Source of the DNA: Calycina herbarum
Lineage: Eukaryota; Ascomycota; Leotiomycetes; Helotiales; Pezizellaceae
NCBI GenBank assembly: GCA_001414485.1
Contig: LLEY01000032.1
Span: 372,001 to 436,000 of the forward strand
Direction of reading: 5' to 3'
Length of the DNA: 64,000 nucleotides
The notes under the pieces were generated by a model, which was not told the DNA's origin, did no database searches, and saw only the letters and a list, made by a program, of their open reading frames with translations. Position numbers and translations under genes: made by a program. Position 1 is the first letter of the stretch; each line of letters opens with the position of its first letter. Below are positions 1 to 12,212 of this stretch, in pieces.

Positions 1-1767
1 GCATGTACGCACGCCGCAACCATTACCACCGAGTACTGTACTGTATCACAGTATCCAACTCAGCTACGGAGCACATCCTCTAGAGAGCATATGATAGCAG
101 TCTAAAATAGTCGGCGGTAATGAAATCACAGACTATTTTAATTGTCGGGATTGTCGCTTTGTGAAGGCTTTGGGTTGTTCAAATCCTTCTTGTATGGAGT
201 CCCGTCTGGGAGACCTTCTCCAGCCCTTCTCCACACGGGGAAAAGATCGGCTGGAGGCGGGAGCCACTTCAGGGGAGGTCAATTCTCGGCCAAACGCCAC
301 TACCGGCCGCCACCAGCTTATCCTGACCACCGTCTCACTGAAGCCTACTGAAGACCACTAAAGACCACTGTTTGCGAAGCCCAATGCGAAAGGCTGGCGC
401 TAAAGCAGATAATCAACTGATTATTTCACCACGATGGGAACCTGATGAGATCCGAGCCCTGACCTTCTGCGCGCTTGCCAGTTGATCTCGTGGCACCTGG
501 GGAGTTAAATTGGGATATTCTCGAGTACAGGGAGCCTGGAGTTGGGATTGATTACTGGGAAGTACCCTTCCCATCCTCGCGTACCAATCTTACTGTACTG
601 TACTGTACCTTACTGCACCTTACCGGAGAGACAATACTCTGCAAATTTCGAGAATCGAGATGTCAGTAAGCTGAAGTCGCCGTTTCTTTTCTGCTCTCTT
701 CGACTTTGGCCACCGCCAATTGCCACCGTCATCACTTAATCTGTACCCTCCCGTATTGCTGACGTAGAGTACACCACAAATGGCTCTATTTTCCTCTACT
801 CGGTCAAATTGTGCGCAAAGACGTTATCGGCTTCCCCACCGTGGTTGAGCAACGACTTTGCTGGTTGGTGCTATCTCGCGAGCTGGGCAAGCTAAACAGC
901 TTGGTGCCATTGGGGAATGCTGGGAGGTGCAGATTCTTCCCCGAAAAGGTCGCGGTCCGTTGTGGTGGTTGCGCCTTGGGGGTCTTGGTCCGAGGGAGCT
1001 CCAGGATTCCAAGCCGCCTCAAGCATCCACATCAACAAGCATGGTCAAGCATGGTCAAGCACCTCCGTCCAACTGCCATCGTCATTGCACCACCATCTCC
1101 ATCCCTCGGCGGCCTTGGCAGTGAACTCGATGAGATTTGAAGGGTCGAGTGCGTAAAAGTCAGCGAACAAACATTGATGGAAGCTGGATACTAGGACACC
1201 GCGCCAGATGCATGGCCCAAGGCAGAGAGCAGAGAGCAGAGAAGACCAAAGTTGTTGCCTAACGAGTAAGCAGTTGCGGGAATGGAATTGGGATCAACCC
1301 TCTGTGATCGGGCGAACAAAGTCTGAAAAAAGATAGATGGTGAGAATTGAGGTTCAACTCGAAGGATCATGAAAGTGGATTCTCCTTCGAGTCTGTTAGT
1401 GGCTCCCTCGGCTGCGTCCCTGGGGATTCTGGGGATTCTGGAGGTGTCGAGGTGTCGGGGTCCTGGTTATGGGGAAAACGAGTCTACTGTAGCGTGAATG
1501 GTTCATGGCACAAATGACCCTTGATTCTCCCTCGTCTTGTTGGCTTAATCCACAATTAAAGTGGATCATGTCCCATGCACTTGCTATTGTTGATCGGCCA
1601 TTCACTCGTTCGTTGCACGAGCTTCCAAGCTCTCGCTCCCCCTCCTGCAGTCTGCAGTCTCCCTGGGAACACTTATAATAACCGTCTTCCCTCCCCTCCC
1701 ACACCTTCGTCACACCCTTCATCCGCCAAACCACCCCGCGAATTGCCTTCCTAACGCAACCGCAAAC
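1..1767. other. Left flank without a recognisable gene
   Basis: Several short overlapping reading frames of 60-112 codons occur on both strands, but none shows family-like protein sequence or a convincing exon structure. The stretch holds small low-complexity patches: TACTGTA-type repeats near 590-612, GCAGAGA repeats near 1226-1250 and GGGGATTCT repeats near 1420-1440. The last 300 bp, pyrimidine-rich just before the ATG at 1768, probably serve as promoter and 5' leader of the transporter gene. Confidence 0.6.
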
Positions 1768-3959
1768 ATGGACGATCCAGTATCAATTACTACTGACACC
1801 AAGTCCGTTCCCGTTCACTAGTATGTATCCATCTCCATGCTGTGCTACAGCTATCATGTACTGACTTTTACACAGTGGTGATAGCGAGAAGGCTCCCGCC
1901 GCCGGTCACATCAACTTGAACGAGAATCTGGGAGCAAAGTAAGCCTATAGCCCTGAGATTTAAAATTCGCAATTCCTAGCGGGCAGTTACATCAGTGCCT
2001 GAAGCCTGCCACATTCAGACGGAACCGTCACGGGATGTGAACATTACCAATCTTATACTGACGAGTGAATAGAATCCGAAATCCTCTTGCCGGAATTCCT
2101 CACCACACTCTCCTTCAAAACGTTACCGACTTCGCCAGAGTCAAGCAACTCGAAGAACATCTTCCCCTCCTCAAGAAAGGTGCTTTAGTTGCTCAAGACC
2201 CCACAAACTACGAAGACATCCATGGCGAACACGCTTTGTCACCAGACGAGATCGAGCACCTTCGCGATGAAGTTATTCACAAATGGAGACATCCATTCGC
2301 TCTATACATGACCGTCATCACTTGTTCTATTGGTGCCGCGGTTCAAGGATGGGATCAGACTGGTAGCAACGGTGCAAATCTGTCTTTCCCCAAGGTCTTC
2401 GGAATTGGAACCAAGTCAAACCATGATACCCTTCTCGTTGGTCTTGTTAACTCGGGACCTTATATCGGCTCTGCTTTCTTCGGTTGCTGGATTTCGGATC
2501 CTACCAATTACTACTTGGGACGCCGAGGAACAATCTTCATCGCCGCCATCTTCTGTTTACTCCCCATCTTTGGTTCAGCACTCAGTCAAAACTGGGAACA
2601 ATTGTTCATCTGCCGTCTGCTTCTTGGTATTGGAATGGGTCTGAAAGGATCAACCGTCCCAATTTACGCCGCTGAGAACAGCCCCGCTGCCATTCGAGGT
2701 GCTCTTGTCATGTCTTGGCAATTGTGGACCGCCTTTGGTATTTTCTTGGGAAATGCTGCCAATCTTGCAATGGTCAATGTCGGAAAATATGCGTGGAGAT
2801 ATCAACTTGGATCTGCGTTCATTCCAGCCGTTCCACTTCTCTTCATGATTTATTTCTGCCCCGAATCGCCCAGATGGTATATGAGTAAGTCAAGTGAAAC
2901 GCCCTAACAAGCACGCGAGCTGACAAACCTCTAGAGAAGAACAAGTACCCACAAGCCATGAAGGCTCTGTTGAGACTACGAAACAACCCAGTTCTCGCTG
3001 CCCGTGACCTGTACTATATCCACGCACAACTAGAGGTCGAGCATGAGATTATCGGAAACAGCAACTACTTTACTCGTTTCGCCCAACTCTTCACGATCCC
3101 ACGTATTCGTCGCGCAACTCTAGCATCCTTCACAGTCATGATTGCCCAACAGATGTGCGGTATCAACATCATCGCCTTCTACTCGTCCACCATTTTCGAG
3201 GATTCCGGATTCAGCAGTTTCCAAGCTCTCTGTGCCTCCTTCGGTTTCGGCGCAATCAACTTCGTCTTTGCTTTCCCTGCCATCTGGACCATCGATACCT
3301 TTGGACGTCGTGCCCTCCTTCTCTTCACCTTCCCCAATATGGCATGGTCGCTGCTCGCTGCCGGTCTTTGTGCATTGATTCCTGTCGAGAACAAGGCACA
3401 CTTGGGATTAGTCGCTGTATTTGTCTACATCTTCGCCATGTTCTACTCCCCAGGAGAAGGACCAGTTCCCTTCACCTACTCCGCCGAAGTCTTCCCTCTC
3501 TCCCACAGAGAAGTCGGAATGGGTTGGGCCGTCGCAACCTGTCTTTTCTGGGCCACTGTCCTCACCATGTTCTTACCTCTCATGTTGGCATCCATGGGTA
3601 CCACCGGAGTTTTCTGTTTCTACGCCGGCACCAACATCATCGCGCTCATCATGATCTTCCTCTGGGTTCCCGAGACGAAACAGAGGACGCTTGAGGAGTT
3701 GGATTATATCTTTGCTGTTCCTACGCGAACACATATGCATTACCAACTCACCAAGGCTCTTCCATGGTGGTTCAATAGATGGGTGCTTATGCGCAAAGGA
3801 GCGGTTCTTGAGCCGTTGTATCAATTTGATACTTCCACCAACGACGACCAGATCGAGCGCCTTTATGCTGCCGACAAAGTTCGCGCGGATAAGAAGGAGC
3901 AGGATCAGATTGAGAATCGGAGAAGTGATAGTGACGAGGTGGTCACTGAGAAATTGTGA
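1768..3959 (+). CDS. MFS sugar transporter (hexose/quinate-type, 12 TM)
   Basis: Predicted plasma-membrane proton-coupled sugar or quinate-type importer of the major facilitator superfamily. Exons 1768-1820, 1876-1938, 2073-2884 and 2935-3959 give 650 aa. All introns are GT-AG, and splicing joins the conserved start of the transporter region, IRNPLAGIP. Visible family signatures are YLGRRGT after the second helix, PESPRWYM before the central loop, GRRALL in the second half, and [12 protein letters not shown] after the last helix. A cytoplasmic N-tail of about 90 residues precedes the first helix, and the charged C-tail ends in VVTEKL; both are longer than in the minimal family fold. The ATG at 1768 starts a short first exon; a longer open frame beginning at 2065 reads through intron sequence and is not the start. 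Substrate is not predictable from sequence. It neighbours the transposon block but not the metabolic cluster. Confidence 0.9.
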
Positions 3960-4659
3960 TTGAGTCACTATTCTCTCTTTGCGATGGCTGTTTTTACGAG
4001 TTAATGGAGGATGAATTTACAAAACGACCCCGAGGGGTGAAAGCAAATTATCGGACCACGTTTTCCTTTACATACTTTGCTTTTGATTTGACGCGTATTC
4101 CCCCGTTTGGTTTTTGCTTTTAATGGCTAGGGATGGACATTGCATTTCATACATCATATTTGCGTTCATCTATTGCGATAGATGGATACGATGGATGCAT
4201 GGGATGGGATGATTGATAGATAGGTAGAGCTCTTCAAGAGGAATAAAGAGTTCATCTATGCATGCATGCAATTCTTTTTTTTGAATTGATGAAGTGATTT
4301 TGAATTTTAACGTCTTACACGTCGAGTGTTGCCTTCGTGGACTGACTTTCTGGCGAGGCTGAGTTTGGTACGAGGCATCTTACGAGGCGAGAGAGTATCA
4401 AATGGATAGTTGGTATATATGTAGCTAGCTAACTAACTACTTTGTCGAGAATAGAATGAGACGAAAGGTTTTAATAAGACTACTGGTAAATAAAGTCTGC
4501 TCAATAGATCGGAAGTTAATTCATAGATCGGAAGTTATTTCATAGATCGGATAGAAGGAAGTTGATAAGATGAAATAAGGTCTAAAGGAAAAAATGTTTC
4601 GTTTCATTTTCATTGTTAATAAATAAGAGATATAAGTATAATTAATACGTTTTTAATAA
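3960..4659. other. 3' flank of transporter, no gene
   Basis: Probable 3' UTR followed by intergenic DNA. It contains GATGGATA-like simple repeats around 4185-4230, an alternating ATGCATGCATGC patch near 4257-4268 and a short tandem repeat (listed separately). Base composition slides from normal to AT-rich toward 4600, where transposon sequence begins. No open frame worth calling was seen. Confidence 0.6.
4504..4550 (+). repeat. 19-bp tandem repeat, about 2.5 copies
   Basis: The unit ATAGATCGGAAGTTAATTC begins at 4504, 4523 and 4542. The second copy differs by one base and the third is partial. It lies about 110 bp left of the pogo-type transposon terminus and has no evident function. Confidence 0.8.
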
Positions 4660-4660
4660 T

Positions 4661-4711
4661 AACGTGGTTTATCAGGACCCTGCGCATATCAGGACCCTGC
4701 GCACTTTTGCC
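4661..4711 (+). repeat. Left terminal inverted repeat of the pogo-type element
   Basis: Matches the reverse complement of 13781-13831 with only a few transitions. It contains two head-to-tail copies of a 17-bp subrepeat, TATCAGGACCCTGCGCA (4670-4686 and 4687-4703), which could be paired transposase binding sites. Confidence 0.88.
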
Positions 4712-4739
4712 GACTCTCCTACCCCATCATTTTAACACG

Positions 4740-4900
4740 CGTTTTTCACCTTTCTAATAGAGGTACAAACTCAAGAAGCATGTATTATTTTAGCTATTAA
4801 AGCTATTCGAACCTCTAAAAGAAAACTAAGTCGTCGAAAAGCTGCAAAAATCTATAAAGTTCCTAAATCTATACTTCGCCTTAGAATAAACGGCTATACT
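4740..4900 (+). pseudogene. Transposase N-terminal remnant (pogo/Fot1 family)
   Basis: The plus-strand frame reads as the helix-turn-helix (psq-like) start of a pogo-family transposase, with recognisable pieces such as RKLSRRKAAKIYKVP and a following KSILRLRINGYTP. It stops abruptly at the gypsy insertion site. The continuation is found at 12213. Confidence 0.8.
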
Positions 4901-4905
4901 CCACT

Positions 4906-5361
4906 TGTAACGAAACTTAAACGAACTAAACAAAGATGACTAAGTCTCGAAGGTTAGTATGCAGGTAAGAAGTACAGATGTGCCGGGTTGTTTACTTGGA
5001 AGTGAACTCGTTACTTGTATTAAAGATGTTAAATAAGATGATAAGATTGATAACTAAAGTTGAGTATGAAGCTCCTATCTAATGGCAGACATGCCAGTCC
5101 TATATAGAGCCTTCGTATCCCTGGGCCGTCATGGTCGATCTGGTCGACTATGGCCGACATAGTCGACTCGTCGGCTATGTTGCTTACCCTTCCTGGTTAC
5201 GTGATTATAACCGACTTCTAATAGTGAGATCCTAGAATTCCTAAATGCTCTTCCTATATTATAGATTCCCTCCTATATTACCTTCCATTTCCTGGACGTT
5301 ATACCTTATCCTATTAGAACGCTGTCTAGACTATTTATTACGTAAAACGTGATTCGTGACA
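4906..5361 (-). repeat. LTR (3' LTR relative to pol)
   Basis: 456 bp, paired with 11752-12207. TGTAACG and CGTGACA ends are shared with its partner. It retains C and G at many sites where the partner has T or A, and the reverse elsewhere, so each copy was mutated separately after insertion. Confidence 0.93.
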
Positions 5362-5449
5362 CTATCCCCTTCTTAGACTAGCGTGTCTCTACGCTTAAGT
5401 ACAGCCTAAGAAATATCGTTAAAGAGCCGTCGGCCCTTCCGATTTTAAC

Positions 5450-6010
5450 ATGAACACTACTCGTGCTTCCGAACATAAACGCTAGATTGAACTTGTAAAG
5501 TGTATTAATAAATCTAGTAAAGAGATAGCTCCTTGTACTCGATGTGAACGTTCTAGACGAAGATGTGTAGTCATAGCTTCGGCCTCAGAGGTTAATAAAT
5601 ATTCTAAGTATATAAGGTAGAAGAAATCCTACAACGTTAAGTCGCGAAATCGAATACCTTTACTTTCCGACTAGTCTATGATTGACTAGCAACGACGAAA
5701 ACTGAGGGACGAAGAAGAACAGGCCTGGCAGTCCTAACAGGAAGCGGCTACTAAGGTTCTTTGTTTACGAAAACTTTAGTGCTAACTCGACAAGCGAGAA
5801 CAGTAGCTGATTCAGTCTGGTTTGAACTCTATGGCTAAACTGGAGGAGAAAGAGGAGGAAGAGAGAAAAGATAGGGAAAGACAGAAAGAGAAGGAGTATA
5901 GGGAGGAAGAGGCTGCTAGGCTGGCTGCCCTTCCTACCTCCGACCCCTCCCTCGAACTGTCTCTCGACCCTGCCTTTCTAGAATCCTTTCCTCCTAATTA
6001 CGAGATATAG
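5450..6010 (+). pseudogene. Antisense Cys-rich/coiled-coil ORF remnant inside the gypsy element
   Basis: On the strand opposite to gag-pol, between the chromodomain end and the 3' LTR, an ATG at 5450 opens a frame of about 186 codons broken by several stops of the kind RIP creates (TAG, TGA, TAA). It carries a basic cysteine cluster, APCTRCERSRRRCV, followed by a YSKYIR/KKSYNV segment that looks like a mutated second cysteine pair. A highly charged KEKEYREEEAARLAAL-type coiled coil follows, with an acidic/proline tail ending FPPNYEI. The last 62 codons (5822-6010) are still open. The arrangement suggests an accessory antisense gene of the element; function is unknown and the reading is inferential. 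Confidence 0.55.
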
Positions 6011-6049
6011 GCAACCCTGGGTTTTAATGGTGGAACTCTTAAAGTTCCC

Positions 6050-9000
6050 TTAAGCAACGGTTAAGGTTGCTTTTTGGTTCCTATATGTTTTCTAAGTGAG
6101 GGTAATCTAACTATTTTATTAAATACTTGATCTTACCTCTAATAATCTTATAGTTAAGAATTCTTTTGACTTTATATTCGGCGTTTAGATTAACTAGTTG
6201 AATTTCTATGAATAGAGCTAGTGGTGCTCTAGGTGGTGCTGGTTTAAGTAAGGATATATAGAATATTAGGTAGATGTTTATTGTCCTTGGTAGCGCTAAT
6301 TTATAATTTAAAGGTCCCTTAACTCGTTTGATTTTAAATAGTCTAAGTTTTTTATGATCTAGTTTATTGCTTAGTCTTTTTGTATCGATGTTCTTTTATA
6401 CTAAGTAGACTTTATCCCCCTCTTTTAGCGTTAGCTCTTAACTACGTCGTTTGTTATAGTAGTGTGTATTTCTTTCTGCTATAAATTGTAGGTCCTCTAT
6501 AAGTTCCTTGTATAGACTCTTGATTTTCGAGACGTGAATACGAGTAAGTTGATTGTCGATGGTTGTAGATAGTAGTTCTCGATATATTGTTAATTCGTAC
6601 CTAAAGTTAGCATAGAATAGTGTAATAAGTGTTGTTTCCGTTACTAAACTGTTGTAGGCGAACTATGCTAAAGGCAGCAGTTCTACCTAGTTATCTTATT
6701 AGTAGTTTATGTAATAACGAAGGTATGTTTCGACTACTTGATTTATCCTTTCGTTTCCTCTATTTGTTTAAGGGTGGAAAGCTATAGAAAGCTTTCTTTT
6801 TATACCTAATTGTTCTATAAGGGCGATCTAAAATTTCGAGGTAAAGAGCTTGTCTCTGTCTAAGAGTATTTCTTCAGGTAGTCTATATCTTAAGACTACT
6901 TCTCTAAGGAATGTAAATACTAATTCCTTAGCTATACTTGACTCTATATATGCTATTAGAATTATATACTTTGTAAGTCGTTCTATAATGACTAGGATCG
7001 TATTATATTTAACTCCTGTTATTAGATCTTTAGATTTTAGTAATTTAATAATAAAATCTATAGATATTGATTTCTAAGGTATCTATGGTATTAGAGTAGT
7101 GTTTATCTGTCTATAAGGAGTATAACGGGAAGCCTTATTCCTAGTATAGGTATTATATTCTGCTATTACTTCCTTAACTATTACGGATAACTGATTAACG
7201 TGGTAATGTTATCTTATCCTTTAGAGGGTTCTATGAATTCCTTAGTATCTGTAAGCGAGCGTAGTATAGTATTCTTATATAAATTCCTTTATATACGAGC
7301 TAGGAACTTATAATTTCCCTTTTATATATTAGTTATAACCTTTATATATGTTTTATATTTTATCTATCTAGATGTTGTTTATTACTGCTATTTCGTATAT
7401 AGTAGGTACTAAGTCTCTATTCTTAAGGGTTTTTAAAATCGTAATCTTCTTATACTTCTTATTTCTCTTATATCTAGGTTTCTAGCTAAGAGTATTAGCT
7501 TAAGTATTCGACGTTCCTTTTATATGTTGAATAATAATGTTGAATCCTTCTAATATCTCTAACTATTTAGCTAATCGTCTTGTTGTAAGTTTCTTAGTAG
7601 TTGTAAATGTTCTAAGGTTCTTATGGTTAGATAAAACTATAACTAGGTATTTTACTAACTATAAATAAATCCTCTAGTATTCTAAAGCTAATACTATAGT
7701 AAGTAGTTCTTTGTTAAAGATACTATAGTTTTGTTATACTAGGTTAAATGTTTTAGAATAGTATATAATAGGTATAAGTTTTCCCTTGTTATTTAGCTAT
7801 AGATGAACTATACCTACTGCTATATCTAAGGCGTCTGTTTCAATTGTACTAGGTTTATCTATATTAAAATTATATAGAATAGGCTTTTCTATAAACTTTA
7901 CTTTGATTTTCTGAAAAGCATTCTCTGTCTGTTTATTCTATATAAACCTAATAGCTTTCTTAACTAGTACTAATATTAGTTTAGTAATCTTTATATAGTC
8001 TTATATAAATAGATAGTAAAAGTTTACGAATTTAAGAAAGGACTATATATCTTTTATATTCTCTGGTAATTTCTAGTTTAAGATGTCTTAGATCTTTGTT
8101 AGATCTATTTCTATTTTCTCTAAGCTAAATACCTATCCTAGGAAAAGTGTCTAAGTTACTCTAAACTCGTATTTCGAGAGTTTTAACCAAGAGTTTACTT
8201 TTATAAGTTATTATAAAACTTCTCTAATATATCCCTTATATTTTTCTTCTTTTTTTAAGAAGATTAAGATATTATCTAGGTAATAGATTACTATTACTCT
8301 TAGAAGATCTCTTAAAATGTTATTGTTTTATCTCTAATATATAGCTAGTATATTATAAAGTCTAAATAGTATAACTGTGTATTTGTAAAGGCCCGATAGT
8401 AAGGCAAATGCTGTCTTCTATTCGTCTCTGACTTTTATTTATATAAGTCTATAAGCGTTTTGTTAATCTAGTTTTATAAATTGTACTACCTTGCCTAACT
8501 TGTCTTATAAGTATTAGCTAGGTAGTAGTAGATAAGCGTTCTTAATCGTAGTATAATTTACTTCTTAGTAATTAATATATACTCTTCTATCTAGGTTATC
8601 TTTTTTCTTAATAATAAGTATATTTAAGGTAATTAGTAACATAGATCTTCTAATATATCTCTTCTTAATACCTTTCTTTATATAACTTTCTATTTTCTAT
8701 AGGCTTTTCTAGTTATATAACTAAAGCTTCTACTTTAAGAGGTGATAACCCTCTTTTAATTTAATCTTATAATTCTATAAGCAATGTTTTAGTAAGGCTT
8801 ACAAGTCTTCTAAGTTTTTAAACAAAGCCTTAAATTCTTTATACTATATAGGTATTTCGTTATTAGCTTTCTTACTAACCTGTAGAGGACCCTAGGTAAG
8901 GTGTTCTAGCGCTTTAGAAGAGGTAACGCTAACCTTATTCTAGCTTTGAAGTTATAAATACGAACCTACGTATTTATATTAACTAAAGGTTATCGTTCTA

Positions 9001-11750
9001 GACTTCTAGTTAATTTCTAGATTATATTCTTAAATCTATAATATACTAAGTATTACTTCCTTACTTCCTATTTTAATAATATTAAATTATATATCTAAAT
9101 AGTATCCTTTAATATTAACTTTCGTTAGAATAGTTTATTAATTAATAATCCTATTTTAATATATAATATCTGTTTTATTAACTACTCCTAATCGATATAG
9201 TCTTATCCTTTTAATTAGAACGTTTAGCTTTTCTTAAGCTATTAGAGAGATAAAGTTACTTATTACTCCTAAGTCTATTATAACTTATAACTTCTTTCCT
9301 TTTATTTCTATAGTTATTACTAACTATCTTTCTTCTAAAGTAGCGTTTAACTTTACTTTAATATATTAGACTTTAAAAGATTAATTTTCTTAATTATAAT
9401 TCTTTCTCTCCTTATTCTTATACTATAGAAAGAATCTTACTCTTTCCTTATTAGTATATACTATCTTATATACTAATCTATATTCTACGATTCCTATAGT
9501 TTTAGGAATTCCTCTTATAAATCGCTTTAGTATTTATTTATAATTATATTAGATCTATTCATAACTGGTTTCTAAAATAGCTTCTATAGACTATAGTTCT
9601 CTTATATATAGATAATCTAAAGTAGCCTCTAGTATACTTATCTCTAGTTTTATATAATAAACCTTAAATATATAGTCTCTTAAATTCTTTTCTCTAACTA
9701 CTTAAATCTAAGACTAAGGAAAGAATACTACTTCTTCTTTATCTAATAATACTACTTCGTATATCTAATAATATTCTACTATTTTAATAGGTTCTAGTAA
9801 TATTCCTTTAAACTACTTTTATAATAACTAGTCTAAAGTCGGACTTAGTTTATATTATATCTATTATACTATTATTTCCTAAACTGTTTCTATAAACTAT
9901 AGTTCTCCTATTAATAGATAATATAATTCTTTTAGTTCTATCTTAGCCTATCTAGTTATATTAAGTTCTCTTCGCTTCTAGAATAATATACTAAATAGTT
10001 ATTATAAGTTGTATTTTCTAAATACTAACTTATTATTTCTAATTAATATAACTACGATATATTACTTAAATTCCTCTAGTATAACATCTTTAGACAGTGT
10101 TCTAAGGAAAGGAGTTTTAATTTGTCTTATAAATCCTGTTAGAACTTGCTATGTCTACGTACTGTTTCTATTTGAAATATTATATATTCTCTATATATCC
10201 CCTACTTTAGAGTAGCTGAGTTTTTTAACTAGTTAACGTTTTTGTTCTAGTTCCTTTTCCTTAATAGTTTTTTATCTAGTAATTAGGCTAACTAGAGTTA
10301 TCGTTTTAGGGTTATTACTTATAACTATATACGTTGTTAAGATAGTTAGGTTAACCCTTTATATTATATAAGGACTCTAGAAGTCTAGTTTCTAGTTATT
10401 AATATATACTTATTAATTTCCTTGTTTAAATATTCTAAGGAATGCCTAAGTTTCTCTAACTTCGGGGTCTTTATTCTTTATTTCTCCTTCTAAACTAGAA
10501 GATGAATCCGATGTCTCTAAAGAACTAGTTAATAGTAGTGATTCGTATTCTACTTAAAGAGGTTGCTTAGATTCTATTACTAATTATATATTATAATATT
10601 CTTTAAGGAGTAGGTCTCTATTATTATTAGTGTCTTATATATTACTAATTCCTTTGTTATTTTTAATCTAGGTTCTATATCCTCGTACCTTAAGTTCCTT
10701 ATCTATAAGTTTAATACGATCAGTTAAAGCTACCTATTATTAAATAGTAGTATTAATTTATTTCTTTCTCTTAAAGTCTTTCTTCTTATTATACTCATTT
10801 ACTCTATAACCTAGAAGGCTATAGTTATAATATAAGTTCTACTCGCGTTAATGATTTCGCTTCTTTTAGGAAAGTCCTTCTTTCTTTAGAAAGGTTCTCT
10901 TCTACGTAGTATTTACCTCCTTGTTATGTTTACTAGTATAAGAGTACTTCTACTTTCCTAACCCTTTGCTCTTTTCCCTATGTCTAGGGTTACTCTTTCT
11001 AAATTTGTATAGGCGGTTGTCTAGCTAGATAACTTCCTTAATTATACCTATAATAGTTAAGAATTATATATTCTACTTAGCTATTTCCTTACGAATATGT
11101 ACCTTTAATCCTCTACGGAAGAGTTCTATAAGAGTAATAGTATCCTATCCCGACTTTGTCTTATAATGTTAGAATTCGTTAGTATAATCTATTACTAATC
11201 TAGTCTAGTATAATTCCAAAAGCTTATATATAGCTGTTCAAATTATATCAAAGTCTCTAAAAACTTTCCTAATAGTTACCTTAAATCCCCTCTAAGATTT
11301 AAATATAATCTTAGTTAATTCTATCTTTCTGTCTTTATCCTTATTCTTAAAGAAGTCTTTTAAGTATAGCTGAGCCTATTCTAATACTAATCCCCTAAGA
11401 TAGGAGATAGTAAAGATGGTTTATAAGTTATAATTGCCTTTGAACTTGTTAGAGTTAAAGTTAAAGTAGATGTCTATTTAGAGAAGGAATAAGTCGAGTT
11501 TCTTTCGCTTCCTATAATACGTATCTAGTATCTTAACTTTGATAGACTTAAGTGCTTTGACCTTGTAGGGCTTAGAGGCGTCCGGTATGCTAATATTATC
11601 GTCGTTTCTAGTTAACTGTGTACTAACAGGTGTCCTTCTAGTCGTACTTCTAGATGTTTCTACGACGTTAACTCGACTAGTATTTGGGCTAGTTACTATA
11701 GCGGGGGTTATTAGGGCTATAGCGACTAAACTTCTAAGCAGGTACTTAAA
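6050..11750 (-). pseudogene. gag-pol remnant of the gypsy element
   Basis: Reading the minus strand from 11750 downward, gag remnants come first, with a decayed zinc-knuckle-like segment near 10800-10850 in which the cysteine positions read as tyrosine. Reverse transcriptase follows, with a catalytic box reading YLDNILIF near 8262-8290 (second Asp changed to Asn, a G-to-A change). An RNase H start reading ETDALDIAVG lies near 7808-7852 and integrase-like sequence between about 7010 and 6600. A C-terminal chromodomain-like piece, with AEYKVKRILNYKI and later LIK, LDYP and EPKSNL, lies near 6057-6190. Stops occur throughout. This domain order, with the terminal chromodomain, identifies the chromovirus branch of Ty3/gypsy. 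Confidence 0.8.
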
Positions 11751-11751
11751 G

Positions 11752-12207
11752 TGTAACGAAACTTAAACGAACTAAACAAAGATGACTAAGTCTCGAAGGT
11801 TAGTATATAGGTAAGAAGTATAGATATGCTAGGTTGTTTACTTAGAAGTAAACTCGTTACTTATATTAAAGATGTTAAACAAGATAATAAGATTGATAAC
11901 TAAAGTTAAGTACGAAGCTCCTATCTAATAGTAGACATGCTAGTCCTATATAGAGCCTTTGTATCCCCGGGCCGTTATGGTTGATCTGGTCGACTATGGC
12001 TGACATAGTCGACTCGTCGGCTATGTCGCTTACCCTTCCCGGTTACGTGATTACAACCGACTTCCAACAGTGAGATCCTAGAATTCCTAAATACTCTTCC
12101 TACATTACAGATTCCCTCCTGTGTTACCTTCTATTTCCTAGACGTTGTGCCTTGTCCTGTCAGAACGCCGTCTGGACTACTTATTACGTAAAACGTGATT
12201 CGTGACA
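11752..12207 (-). repeat. LTR (5' LTR relative to pol)
   Basis: 456 bp, paired with 4906-5361 and followed by the CCACT duplication. Element transcription would have started in this copy and run leftward. Confidence 0.93.
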
Positions 12208-12212
12208 CCACT

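Larger units (their letters stand above)
4906..12207 (-). mobile_element. Ty3/gypsy chromodomain LTR retrotransposon, RIP-degraded
   Basis: A complete 7.3-kb LTR retrotransposon inserted into the pogo-type transposon. Both LTRs are exactly 456 bp, begin TG and end CA, and are flanked by a perfect 5-bp target duplication CCACT (4901-4905 and 12208-12212). Coding remnants lie on the minus strand, and a purine-rich tract reading AGAAGGGG on that strand abuts the left LTR (about 5362-5376), fixing the direction. LTR differences are almost all C/T or G/A, and the interior is depleted of CpA/TpG, the mark of RIP. No intact gag or pol frame remains, so it cannot be autonomous. Confidence 0.93.

Noticed and set aside
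3120..3968. Long alternative frames on both strands over the sugar transporter
   Set aside because: They are shadows of the transporter coding region, which carries the family motifs.
6850..10215. Short plus-strand frames (6850-7077, 10009-10215) in the AT-rich block
   Set aside because: They are antisense to the decayed gypsy pol region and have no domain; open only because RIP lowered GC content.
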